DNA of 64,000 bases from Sporomusa acidovorans (GTDB taxonomy: Bacteria > Bacillota > Negativicutes > Sporomusales > Sporomusaceae), in assembly GCF_900101845.1 (NCBI RefSeq), contig NZ_FNAM01000006.1, positions 62,001-126,000 of the forward strand, in the 5' to 3' direction. Numbering within the stretch: position 1 is the first letter of the stretch; the number at the start of each line of letters is the position of its first letter. This document shows positions 23,598 through 31,807 of this stretch, piece after piece. The notes below the pieces were generated by a model, which searched no databases, was not told where the DNA came from, and saw only the letters and a program-made list of their open reading frames with translations. The position numbers and the translations under genes were made by a program.

Positions 23598-23960
23598 AAG
23601 CTAACTGGCCTCCTCATTGCATAGAGTAAGTGGTACACTATAATCTATGTACCGCCATTGTTTTTTGCTACAGATAGGAAATTGTCCATATCTTTATAAA
23701 AAAATAGCCCAGCCAACTAGTGTGCGGCCCAGCTTCGCTGGACGCACGGCATAACAAAAGCGTCCCGAAGGACGCTAAAATTAACAACACCAGTCATACT
23801 TAAATTTGGAATATCTTTAAAATGTTATGGCTTTCATAAATTTCTTTTCCTGTATAAAAATCCCCAATTCTGCATATAGTAACTTAGGCGGCAATCTCCC
23901 TGTTATATGCCAGGGTAATGTTCGGAATTAATTACCCTGGCGTAACCTCCTTATACTTTT
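23598..23960. other. Intergenic stretch with two hairpins
   Basis: No convincing gene. AGCGTCC/GGACGCT (about 23758-23777) is a terminator-like hairpin with a short T run on the minus strand. GCCAGGGTAAT/ATTACCCTGGC (about 23909-23940) is a strong isolated hairpin just after an AGGAGG that has no start codon at a usable distance. Confidence 0.5.
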
Positions 23961-23964
23961 CTAA

Positions 23965-24027
23965 CTATTCCTCACCCTGGCGACATTTGTCGTCTTTTTT
24001 ATTGTCCCCCGCACAGGTTGCTTTCAT
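23965..24027 (-). CDS. Possible peptide, 20 aa
   Basis: ATG 24027 with AAAGGGGAG ten bases upstream, reading MKATCAGDNKKDDKCRQGEE. The site is good but the product is too short to judge by composition. Confidence 0.3.
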   Translation of the reverse strand: MKATCAGDNKKDDKCRQGEE

Positions 24028-24099
24028 GTTATCTTATCTCCCCTTTCGTTAGGTATTAAAACTACATTCTTAGGCTACGCTATTTTTAGGTGGTTAACA

Positions 24100-24555
24100 G
24101 TGTTTTATGTTGTACGGTTCATAATTGTTTGGATCATTTGGTTTGTATATGCGGATAAAAGACGCTGGAAGGAAATACTTCCGGTGTGCGTGTTTGCGTC
24201 TTTTCTCGGTGTAATAGCAGACACACTTATTGAATATTACCCGCGTTGGGAGTATGTTGAAGAAAGCATGCATCCCCTTTTTTTGGAATTAGGTGATGAA
24301 TTTGAGATTTTCCCGGTCGTAACCTATCTGTTTATTCAGTGGGTTCCAGCAAATCAAACTTTGAGAAATATGTTCCTCTACTTTTTTGGTTGGACAGGAC
24401 TCGCAATTCTTATTGAGTATATTCACTTAGTTACAGACCATATGGAATATTTAAACGGCTGGAGTATATGGCATTCCTATATAGCTGATTGGATACTATT
24501 CTGGTTGTTTTATAAGTTTCATAAAGTATTGGGTCTTAGAAAATTATCCAGATAA
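24100..24555 (+). CDS. CBO0543-like membrane protein
   Basis: 151 residues, GTG with AGGTGG six bases upstream. Four to five membrane helices; landmarks FASFLGVIADTLIEYYPRWEY, FPVVTYLFIQWVP and HSYIADWILFWLFYKFHK fit the CBO0543 family of Firmicute membrane proteins, common in spore formers and without known function. Monocistronic; the largest member of the small-gene island. Confidence 0.75.
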   Translation: MFYVVRFIIVWIIWFVYADKRRWKEILPVCVFASFLGVIADTLIEYYPRWEYVEESMHPLFLELGDEFEIFPVVTYLFIQWVPANQTLRNMFLYFFGWTGLAILIEYIHLVTDHMEYLNGWSIWHSYIADWILFWLFYKFHKVLGLRKLSR

Positions 24556-24863
24556 GAATTATTGCACAAGCATCGAATAATACCCTATCCTGTTTCGCTT
24601 ATCTTCCATCGCCTTGAAATATGAACCAACAAATTAATTCCAGCATAAACTGTAAAAAAGCCATGGAGCAATAGATATGGAACGGAGAATTAGTCAATTA
24701 GAAAAATCTTAGAGTTTATCCCCCAGGCTCAGCAGCTTTAATCTGCAGCGTTAAAATAGATATTTCCCGGCAAACCGGCATGTATCTTATGTCAAAATTC
24801 GCATATAATTGGAGTTTTAATTTCGTTACATAATGAAATCCTAAAAGATTCAAATATATGATA
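24556..24863. other. Gap without a recognised gene
   Basis: About 300 bases, AT-rich, no frame with a ribosome-binding site. A short GC-rich patch (CCCGGCAAACCGG near 24766) can form a small hairpin. Nothing else seen. Confidence 0.5.
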
Positions 24864-24909
24864 AATAAAACCCAGGTATGCAGAAAAATCAACATACTTG
24901 GGTTTTATT
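24864..24909 (-). terminator. Intrinsic terminator
   Basis: AATAAAACCCA.GTATG/CATAC.TGGGTTTTATT hairpin after the leftward gene at 24.9 kb. Confidence 0.75.
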
Positions 24910-24931
24910 ACATAGTAAAGTTTATTTGGGA

Positions 24932-25258
24932 TTATGAACAAGCTACTTCTACTGGAAGAATCAGTATAACAAAGTCTAGCTGAATTGCTACATCCCCTGC
25001 TGTAAGCTGCGCAATAGTTAATGGGAAATCTTCTGGAAGTATAGCATTCGTAACATCCATAATAAGAAATTCTTCTCTTTCACGGACATTAACTGTTCCT
25101 AGAACAATTACTTTTTCTGTATCATCTTTTCTTTCTAAGTGTTCGAGTACTGTAATTTTTTTTATTGTTCCAATTAAAGCTAAAGGTGTTTCACCAACAT
25201 TTACTAAAACAGTGGCAGATCCTATAATAATATGGTCATTATCAGTATGGTTTCTCAA
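24932..25258 (-). CDS. Hypothetical protein, 108 aa, beta-rich
   Basis: Start set at TTG 25258, with AAGGAG eight bases upstream; the alternative GTG at 25267 overlaps that site. Alternating hydrophobic strands (HIIIGSATVLVNVGETPLAL, VIVLGTVNVREREEFLIMDV, VAIQLDFVILILPVEVACS) suggest a small all-beta protein. No Cys cluster or signal peptide. Context suggests a spore protein; no family recognised. Confidence 0.55.
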   Translation of the reverse strand: MRNHTDNDHIIIGSATVLVNVGETPLALIGTIKKITVLEHLERKDDTEKVIVLGTVNVREREEFLIMDVTNAILPEDFPLTIAQLTAGDVAIQLDFVILILPVEVACS

Positions 25259-25530
25259 AATTTTCACTCCTTATAAAAATTGGGGTGGTGGGGTTTTATA
25301 TGATATATTATTCAGATATTATTGCATAGGTGATATGTAAGCAAAAAAAGCTTCATTCAGTCTTCCGTACTTACATAATATCCTGCTGCCCAAAAGTGTC
25401 ATACCCATGCAAGCCATTTATTGGCCGCTGGTAATGGTGAAGAGGAGTGTTTTTGGGTGGGTTACAGTGCTTTTATTGCGTAACATTTTATTTTCTGGCT
25501 ACCGTGGAGGACGAGTTGGCGGAAAAACAA

Positions 25531-25564
25531 TAAAAAAACGGGCTGCAGAAATCTGCAAACCCGT
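25531..25564 (-). terminator. Terminator after tRNA-Thr
   Basis: ACGGGTTTGCAGA/TCTGCAGCCCGT hairpin followed on the minus strand by T7. Confidence 0.85.
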
Positions 25565-25572
25565 GAATTTTC

Positions 25573-25648
25573 TGGAGCCGATAATAGGATTCGAACCTAC
25601 GACCCACGCTTTACGAAAGCGTTGCTCTACCAGCTGAGCTATACCGGC
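25573..25648 (-). tRNA. tRNA-Thr (anticodon CGT)
   Basis: 76 bases including encoded CCA. Acceptor stem GCCGGTA/TATCGGC with one G-T pair, D-arm AGCTCAGCTGGTAGAGC, anticodon stem ACGCT/AGCGT around loop TTCGTAA, T-arm GTAGGTTCGAATCCTAT. Own terminator immediately downstream. Confidence 0.96.
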
Positions 25649-25733
25649 GTGTTGGACATTATTATTTTACCCGCTGTCGGCAAAAAAGTCAACATCAATA
25701 CGATTCTTCTTTGTGCCAATTCATTTGGGAAAT

Positions 25734-26948
25734 TCATCCAACCAAAGTATTGAGCTTATCGCTATCATGAAATAAATCAGCAACCACACTGCTGTCTAAC
25801 TTACGGTTATTCGCCATATCCTGCATAATCTTTTGGACTTCACTCAATGCCAGCGGCTGGCGATAGGGCCTGTTTTCGCTTAACGCCATAAAGACATCAG
25901 CTACACTGACAATGCGTGATCCCAGTTTTAAAGAAGGCTCAGCAATATGAAACGGATAGCCCATACCGTCCAACGTTTCATGGTGAAAAGCGGCCCACTC
26001 GGCAACAAGGGAAAAGCCGTCAATTTGTTCAAGAATCCGATAGGTATAGTACGGGTGCTGTTTGATTGTTGAAAACTCCTGATCTGTCAATCGTTCGGGT
26101 TTTTCCAGTATTTCATTGGGTACGGACAGCTTCCCTAAGTCATGGAATAACCCGGCAATTTTCATCAGCTTAATTTCATCCTGACTATAGCCTCTGGCCT
26201 GCGCCAAAAATGCCGAAACCTCAGCAACCCCACGGGAGTGCAGGCCGGTAAAACGGCTGGTCCGGTCGATGATGGTCGCAAAAATTTCAGCAATATTGAC
26301 AATATCATCAATGTTAAATACCATGCGCCCGTAGGCATCAATCTGCCGGAAAAAGTTTTGATAATAATGCGGATTCGTCAGATCCAGCCAAAAACTTTCC
26401 TGACGGGCAAACTCATGCAATTCCCGGACCAGGTCGGGATCAAAAGTAATGCCGCTTAATTTTCTGATTGCCGATAATACTTCGGGGCGCTGCTCAAATA
26501 TGTAAACATTATCTCTCAGCAATATTTCCAGACGGTCGGCCAGATTGATAATCCGGCTGCCTATAGGGATATCCCGGCCCGCCAGGCCTGTCGGATTCGA
26601 TCCATCCCATTTATCATGATGATGACGGATTACGTCTGCCAGCATACCCAGTTGCTGAGAGTCTTTCAACAATTCATACCCGGCCTCGGCATGCCAATAG
26701 ACGTCCTCTGACACCTTAAACCTTTGCAACTTTCTTTTTTCAGCCCAATTGGACGCTGCTCCGATATCATGCAGCAAGGCGGCGTACACGACAAGCTGCT
26801 GCTCACCTTCAGCCATGCCGATATGCTCCGCAATCCGGCCGGAAATTAGCGCTGTTCGCCAGTGATGCTTTGATAAACCATTTGTCGACAATTCCAAGGC
26901 AATGGATAATGCACTTACCAAATTACTCGGATGAATCGAAAATAGCAT
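25734..26948 (-). CDS. HD-GYP domain protein with two HD domains, probable c-di-GMP phosphodiesterase
   Basis: 404 residues from ATG 26948 (CGGGAG upstream); the longer frame begins inside the terminator of iorB. The N-terminal HD domain has HDIGA and HHHDKWDGSNPTGLAG, a variant GYP loop. The C-terminal HD-GYP domain is complete: FHDLGKLSVPNEIL, KQHPYYTYRIL, HHETLDGMGYPF and DVFMALSENRPYR. The second domain should hydrolyse c-di-GMP; the first is probably structural or regulatory. No membrane segment, so cytoplasmic. Confidence 0.88.
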   Translation of the reverse strand: MLFSIHPSNLVSALSIALELSTNGLSKHHWRTALISGRIAEHIGMAEGEQQLVVYAALLHDIGAASNWAEKRKLQRFKVSEDVYWHAEAGYELLKDSQQLGMLADVIRHHHDKWDGSNPTGLAGRDIPIGSRIINLADRLEILLRDNVYIFEQRPEVLSAIRKLSGITFDPDLVRELHEFARQESFWLDLTNPHYYQNFFRQIDAYGRMVFNIDDIVNIAEIFATIIDRTSRFTGLHSRGVAEVSAFLAQARGYSQDEIKLMKIAGLFHDLGKLSVPNEILEKPERLTDQEFSTIKQHPYYTYRILEQIDGFSLVAEWAAFHHETLDGMGYPFHIAEPSLKLGSRIVSVADVFMALSENRPYRQPLALSEVQKIMQDMANNRKLDSSVVADLFHDSDKLNTLVG

Positions 26949-26969
26949 GATTCTCCCGCTCCCTATACG

Positions 26970-27011
26970 AAAAATTATCCGCGGCATAGCCCTGACAGCC
27001 TATGCCGCGGA
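26970..27011 (-). terminator. Terminator of iorAB
   Basis: TCCGCGGCATAG/CTATGCCGCGGA 12-pair stem, then ATAATTTTTC on the minus strand. Confidence 0.85.
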
Positions 27012-27083
27012 CCTCAATGTGCTACATATGTGCCCATCGGTCAGTCAATTCCGCCTGCTTAGCCGAATTGAAACGGATATGTT

Positions 27084-27653
27084 TTACACCAAGCTCATGC
27101 CAACCGCAAGCGCCTTGAGATTAAGTTCGGCAAATTTAGGCTTGACATTATCGCGGATAATCTTTTCCCAATGAATAGTTTCCAGTCCCATGGATTTAAT
27201 AATTGTACCCAGCAATATAACATTCATCACCTTGGGGTTGCCAAGCTCGGTGGCATGCTTAGCCGCATTCACTACGGTAGTTGGCACCTTGTTCGCCAAT
27301 TCTTCCAGAATTCCGTCCGGATAATCAAATTTTCCCGCAAGAATCGGCATGGAGTTGATCTGATAATCATTTACCACAACTTTACCTGTTGGCTTTAGAT
27401 ACTTAAGCCAACGCCAAGCCTCCATCTTTTCAAAAGACACCAAAATATCGGCACCGCCTACCTCAATAACCGGCGCTTCCACCTTGTCACCATAGCGAAC
27501 TTGCGACGATACGGACCCGCCCCTTTGGGACATTCCGTGAATTTCGCTCATTTTTACATCATAGCCGGCTTCCATAAGACCGGTAGTCAGAAGCTTGCTG
27601 GCAAGTATGGTGCCCTGGCCGCCTACGCCTACTAACAGTATGCTCTTCACCAT
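27084..27653 (-). CDS. iorB: Indolepyruvate:ferredoxin oxidoreductase, beta subunit
   Basis: 189 residues from ATG 27653, one base after the iorA stop and behind AAGGAGG. Gamma/beta-subunit landmarks: GVGGQGTILASKLL at the N-terminus, SEIHGMSQRGGSVSSQVRYG, and DILVSFEKMEAWRWLKYL. With IorA it oxidises indolepyruvate and other arylpyruvates to aryl-acetyl-CoA, reducing ferredoxin, in anaerobic amino-acid breakdown. A terminator follows. Confidence 0.93.
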   Translation of the reverse strand: MVKSILLVGVGGQGTILASKLLTTGLMEAGYDVKMSEIHGMSQRGGSVSSQVRYGDKVEAPVIEVGGADILVSFEKMEAWRWLKYLKPTGKVVVNDYQINSMPILAGKFDYPDGILEELANKVPTTVVNAAKHATELGNPKVMNVILLGTIIKSMGLETIHWEKIIRDNVKPKFAELNLKALAVGMSLV

Positions 27654-27654
27654 C

Positions 27655-29436
27655 TCATGCTTCCTCCTTATGAATTGCGTTTTTAGGACAAACCTGAAGG
27701 CATACTTCACAGCCCACACAATCTAAGCCAATATTTGCCTTTTTGCCGGTTTTATCAAAAGATACCGCCGGACAGCCTGTTTTTAAGCACATTCTGCAGC
27801 CGACACACACCTCCGGATCAACCGCACAGCGCTGCGTAAAGCTGCCTTTAAACTCTTCCTTGTCTTGCGGGGAGAATTTCTTTAACACACAAGGCCATCT
27901 TGTGATAATGACCGACGGTTCATTCAGGCTTAACGCCCAGTCCAGAGCCTCTTCCACAGCTTTCAGATCATTGGGATTGATGACTCTAATCTGGTTTATG
28001 CCACAAGCCCGTACAAGTTTTTCAATATCTACCTGAATCGTTTCTTTACCCTGTAACGTATAGCCTGAGCCCGGATTTTCCTGATGGCCGGTCATACCGG
28101 TAATCCGGTTATCCAGAATTACCGTAATGGTATTGCTTTGATTATAGGTCACATCCAAGAGCGAGGTGACACCGGTGTGGAAGAAGGTAGAGTCGCCAAG
28201 AACAGCGACAACCCGCATCGGCGAATCCTTTTGCATGCTGAAGATTTGCTGCGCTCCATGGCCGGCGCTGATGCTGGCCCCCATGCAAATATTGTAATCC
28301 ATAGCATTGTAGGGCTCGGCAAATCCCAAGGTATAGCAACCGATATCCCCGGAGACCAAAATGTTTTTCCGCTTACCCAGCGTATAGAAAAACCCCCTGT
28401 GCGGGCAGCCGGCGCAGAATGTCGGCGGCCGCGGAACAACCTTATCCGCATCATAATCGATCGACGGATTCTCCTTGCCGTAGACAGCTTTCCGGATCAC
28501 ATCGGGCGTCAATTCCCCACAGAAAGGAAATAGATCCTTGCCGCTGCACGCAAATCCTAACAACCGCACCTGCTCTTCTATATACGGATCATTTTCTTCA
28601 ATCACATAAACCTTTTCGACCTTATGGCAAAATTCCTTGATCTTCTCGGTTGGCAGCGGGTGGGTAAAGCCTAATTTTAAGTAGGAGGCACTGTCTCCGA
28701 ATACCTCCCTGGCATAATTGCAGCAGCCCCCGGAGGCAATTACGCCGATTTTTGTGCTATTCCACTCTATATAGTTGAGCTCGGTGGTATTGGAGAATTC
28801 CTGCAGTTTTTTCAGGCGCTCCTCCACTTTTACCCGCAGCACCCTGGCGTTAGCCGGCACGGTTACATACTTCCTGACATTTTTGACATATTCTTTGATA
28901 CCGACTTCCTCACGGTCTTTACATTCGACAATTCCCTTGGAGTGGCATACCCTTGTGGTCATGCGCACGAGTACGGGAGTATCGAATCCTTCACTGATCG
29001 TAAAAGCGGTTTTGATCATATCCTTGGCTTCCTGGCTGTCAGCTGGCTCCAGCATCGCTATTTTCGCAAATTTAGCGTAATTACGGTTATCCTGCTCATT
29101 TTGCGAGGAATGCTGGCCTGGCTCGTCGGCGGTAACCAGAACCATCCCGCCGTTTACACCGGTATAGGCATAGGTAAACAACGGGTCCGCCGCCACATTT
29201 ACCCCCACATGCTTCATGGAAGCCATGGCGCGCGCTCCCGCAATCGATGCACCAATAACGGCTTCCAGAGCGACCTTTTCATTTGGTGCCCATTCCGCCA
29301 GTATATCCTCTTTGTAGGTGGCAATATTCTCGAGTATTTCCGTACTTGGCGTTCCCGGATAGGCGGAGGCAAATTTTACACCTGCTTCATAGGCTCCGCG
29401 GGCAATAGCCTCATTTCCGGTTAATAATTTCTTCAT
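27655..29436 (-). CDS. iorA: Indolepyruvate:ferredoxin oxidoreductase, alpha subunit
   Basis: 593 residues. N-terminal pyrimidine-binding half (GNEAIARGAYEAGVKFASAYPGTPSTEI), central cofactor part with FCAGCPHRGFFY, TPP-binding GDIGCYTLGFAEPYNAMDYNICMG-type segment and GDSTFFHTG. Two 4Fe-4S motifs close the protein (CVGCRMCLKTGCP and CVGCEVCLQVCP). ATG with GGAGAG eight bases upstream, 13 bases after the hydrolase gene, so the three may share a transcript. Confidence 0.95.
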   Translation of the reverse strand: MKKLLTGNEAIARGAYEAGVKFASAYPGTPSTEILENIATYKEDILAEWAPNEKVALEAVIGASIAGARAMASMKHVGVNVAADPLFTYAYTGVNGGMVLVTADEPGQHSSQNEQDNRNYAKFAKIAMLEPADSQEAKDMIKTAFTISEGFDTPVLVRMTTRVCHSKGIVECKDREEVGIKEYVKNVRKYVTVPANARVLRVKVEERLKKLQEFSNTTELNYIEWNSTKIGVIASGGCCNYAREVFGDSASYLKLGFTHPLPTEKIKEFCHKVEKVYVIEENDPYIEEQVRLLGFACSGKDLFPFCGELTPDVIRKAVYGKENPSIDYDADKVVPRPPTFCAGCPHRGFFYTLGKRKNILVSGDIGCYTLGFAEPYNAMDYNICMGASISAGHGAQQIFSMQKDSPMRVVAVLGDSTFFHTGVTSLLDVTYNQSNTITVILDNRITGMTGHQENPGSGYTLQGKETIQVDIEKLVRACGINQIRVINPNDLKAVEEALDWALSLNEPSVIITRWPCVLKKFSPQDKEEFKGSFTQRCAVDPEVCVGCRMCLKTGCPAVSFDKTGKKANIGLDCVGCEVCLQVCPKNAIHKEEA

Positions 29437-29449
29437 CTACAGCTCTCCT

Positions 29450-30433
29450 TTACCTTTCTGAATGGTTAGCAACAAAATTAAGCACCCGTTGCCGGTATTC
29501 ATCTTGATGGTTAAAATAGGACATCGCATGAGGAACATTGGGAAAAATTCGTTTTTCTTTATCCCCTTTGGTGGCAGCATACAGTTGTTCACACATGGCC
29601 GGCGGCACCAAAGCGTCCGCCCCGCCATGCAGATATAAAACAGGGGTAGTCACTGTCTGGACAGCATGGACAGGTGAAACGTCCTGAAAGCGGAAGCCTG
29701 CTTGCCAGTTAGCCGCCAGACTGGCATACCAGAGTAGCAGTTTCACCCAGGCCGGGTTATGCAGCCTGACTGTGGCGTCAATCTGCTGAATCAACAATGT
29801 CTCCAGATCGGCATAGGCGCTGTCGGCGATATAAAAACGGACTCTATGCGTGGCTTCATTCATTTCCGCATGCAGCAGCGCCGTTGCCGCCCCCATGGAC
29901 ATACCGTGCACCCCGATAATGCCACCCGGGTTATGCTGTTCTACCCAGTCGACCCACTGATCAAGATCATACCGTTCATAGAATCCCCATGTTACCGAGC
30001 TTCCGCCACTGTCGCCGCTGGCGCGCGAATCGTACACTAAAACGTTATAGCCGGCTTTCCAATACATAGGAACATACCAAAGTCCGACCAAACGGGTGCC
30101 GGCAATGCCATGCACAAAAATAACCGTATTATTGGTTGGCTTGGGATTCGGCAGATAAGTTCCCTCCAGCCGGTAGCCTAAACGTGATTCAAGACTCACA
30201 GCCTGCCAACGCCCGGAATGGATTCCTTCATTCAGAACCTTTTGCAAAGGCTGTAACCGTTCTATGCCAAACCGGGTATGCCTGATACAGAACTCTTGAT
30301 AAAATGCATTGCCGGCCACAAGCCCCACCGCATTAATGATAACAAAAAGAACCACCAAAACCGCCAGCATCACGACACCGTTCTGCCGCCAGGCCCGCCG
30401 CTTTAATGCTCTAAGTTCAGAATCCCGGTACAT
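29450..30433 (-). CDS. Alpha/beta hydrolase with N-terminal membrane anchor
   Basis: 327 residues. One membrane helix at about 19-41, then an alpha/beta-hydrolase domain: oxyanion segment FVHGIAGTR, nucleophile elbow GMSMGAAT (Ser), acid in GGADALVP (Asp) and catalytic His in NVPHAMSY. It resembles the YqkD/BEM46-type serine hydrolases of Firmicutes. Substrate unknown. It directly precedes iorAB; whether it serves aryl-acyl thioester release is speculation. Confidence 0.85.
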   Translation of the reverse strand: MYRDSELRALKRRAWRQNGVVMLAVLVVLFVIINAVGLVAGNAFYQEFCIRHTRFGIERLQPLQKVLNEGIHSGRWQAVSLESRLGYRLEGTYLPNPKPTNNTVIFVHGIAGTRLVGLWYVPMYWKAGYNVLVYDSRASGDSGGSSVTWGFYERYDLDQWVDWVEQHNPGGIIGVHGMSMGAATALLHAEMNEATHRVRFYIADSAYADLETLLIQQIDATVRLHNPAWVKLLLWYASLAANWQAGFRFQDVSPVHAVQTVTTPVLYLHGGADALVPPAMCEQLYAATKGDKEKRIFPNVPHAMSYFNHQDEYRQRVLNFVANHSER

Positions 30434-30515
30434 ACAGCTCTCCTCAGACTTATATAAGTAGCAGGAACGCCGGCAGTGTAAGCCAACCTAAGTATTCCTG
30501 CAAGGGTTACCCGCG

Positions 30516-30713
30516 TTACGCGTCAATATCGATTAATCCTTCTTGCTGACGCTTGCCTTTTACAGTTTCTTTCTCCGCTTGCCGGTTATTCGGCCTATTT
30601 TTCTTGCGCAGTTCCCTTTCCCCGGGTAAGGGGTTAAAGTAATAAATGGGACGTACAGGTGAGATTTTCCCCAGCTTTTCAACGGGCTCAACAGCCGTCG
30701 GTTTTCTGTCCAT
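30516..30713 (-). CDS. Hypothetical basic protein, 65 aa
   Basis: ATG with AAGGGAG seven bases upstream, 27 bases after the FAH-family gene on the same strand. Lys/Arg/Pro-rich, probably disordered (RPIYYFNPLPGERELRKKNR). No family recognised. Confidence 0.5.
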   Translation of the reverse strand: MDRKPTAVEPVEKLGKISPVRPIYYFNPLPGERELRKKNRPNNRQAEKETVKGKRQQEGLIDIDA

Positions 30714-30740
30714 TAACTCACTCCCTTTACTGCGGTTACT

Positions 30741-31604
30741 TTAGGCCAACGTGTTTTCCAGGGTACCAATCTTTTCAATGGTAACCGAAATTTTATCCCC
30801 GGACGTGAGCCAGTGCTGCTTATCTTCCGGATAACCCAGTATAACTCCGCCCGGAGTTCCGGAAAAGATAAGATCGCCCGGTTTTAGTGTCATATGCTTC
30901 GATAAATAACTGATGATTGTCGCACAATCAAAGATCATATCCCGTGTATTTGCCGATTGGCGAACCGTCCCGTTAACCTTGCAGCTGATGTCCAGATTTT
31001 GTGGATCCAGCTCATCGGCAGTCGCAAGGTAAGGTCCGATAGGGGCAAACTGATCACAGGTCTTGCCCAGCAGCCATTGCCCTGTGCGGAACTGGAGGTC
31101 CCTGGCACTAAGATCATTGCCAACCGTGTAGCCAAATACGTAAGACAAAGCTTCTTTCACTGGCACATTTACAGCTTGTTTACCTATAACAATAACCAAT
31201 TCTGCCTCATAGTCAAATTTCACCGCCGCTTGGGGAAGGGAAATCGTCTCCTGATGAGCCGCCAAGGCGTTGTTAAACTTACTAAATAATACAGGTGCTT
31301 CCGGAACCTCTATATCACACTCATCCCGGTGACTGATATAATTGAGGCCGACACAAATAATCTTTTCGGGACGGGTAACGCAAGGAGCGAATGTAATGTG
31401 CTCTTCGGCAATGGATTGGACATTTCTCTTCAATAACTCAGCCAATTGCGCCTGTCCCTTTTTGCCTGTGGCAATAACCTGTTCGATCGTTTCCGGGACT
31501 TTAACGGAATAAGCGGCAGCCGCCTCTTTCACGTCAATAACCCCGCAGTCACTTTTAATCCCCAGGCGAATTTGGTCGTCAACTTTAAAATTGACCAACT
31601 TCAT
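30741..31604 (-). CDS. Fumarylacetoacetate hydrolase family protein
   Basis: 287 residues from ATG 31604, preferred because GGAG lies upstream and the FAH N-terminus (MKLVNFKVDDQIRLGI) begins there. FAH-fold landmarks: CVGLNYISHRDECDI, metal ligands in DYEAELVIVIGK, GNDLSARDLQFRTGQWLLGK, and GDLIFSGTPGGV. Members include acylpyruvases, oxaloacetate decarboxylases and hydratases of aromatic breakdown; which one cannot be told. Confidence 0.88.
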   Translation of the reverse strand: MKLVNFKVDDQIRLGIKSDCGVIDVKEAAAAYSVKVPETIEQVIATGKKGQAQLAELLKRNVQSIAEEHITFAPCVTRPEKIICVGLNYISHRDECDIEVPEAPVLFSKFNNALAAHQETISLPQAAVKFDYEAELVIVIGKQAVNVPVKEALSYVFGYTVGNDLSARDLQFRTGQWLLGKTCDQFAPIGPYLATADELDPQNLDISCKVNGTVRQSANTRDMIFDCATIISYLSKHMTLKPGDLIFSGTPGGVILGYPEDKQHWLTSGDKISVTIEKIGTLENTLA

Positions 31605-31751
31605 ATCGGTTCCATCTCCTTTATATGAATATGAATAATCCATTTCTGTTTATCCTCACCGGTCTGCAGATTATCATTCGATACAACTGTTCTGTTTTCC
31701 TTTATCCGTTCCGCATCACCTTTGATATAGGTTCCTAAAGATTTTACAGGC

Positions 31752-31790
31752 AAAAAATAAACCCCCAGGCTATCGTGCGGTTGCTGGGGG
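31752..31790 (-). terminator. Terminator of the GGDEF-EAL gene
   Basis: CCCCCAG/CTGGGGG hairpin followed on the minus strand by TTTATTTTTT. Confidence 0.8.
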
Positions 31791-31807
31791 AAGGCGGCAA
31801 GCAGGCC

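Noticed and set aside
25407..25637. Rightward 76-codon frame ending in IIGFEPTTHALRKRCSTS
   Set aside because: The end is translation of the complement of tRNA-Thr, a common false gene.
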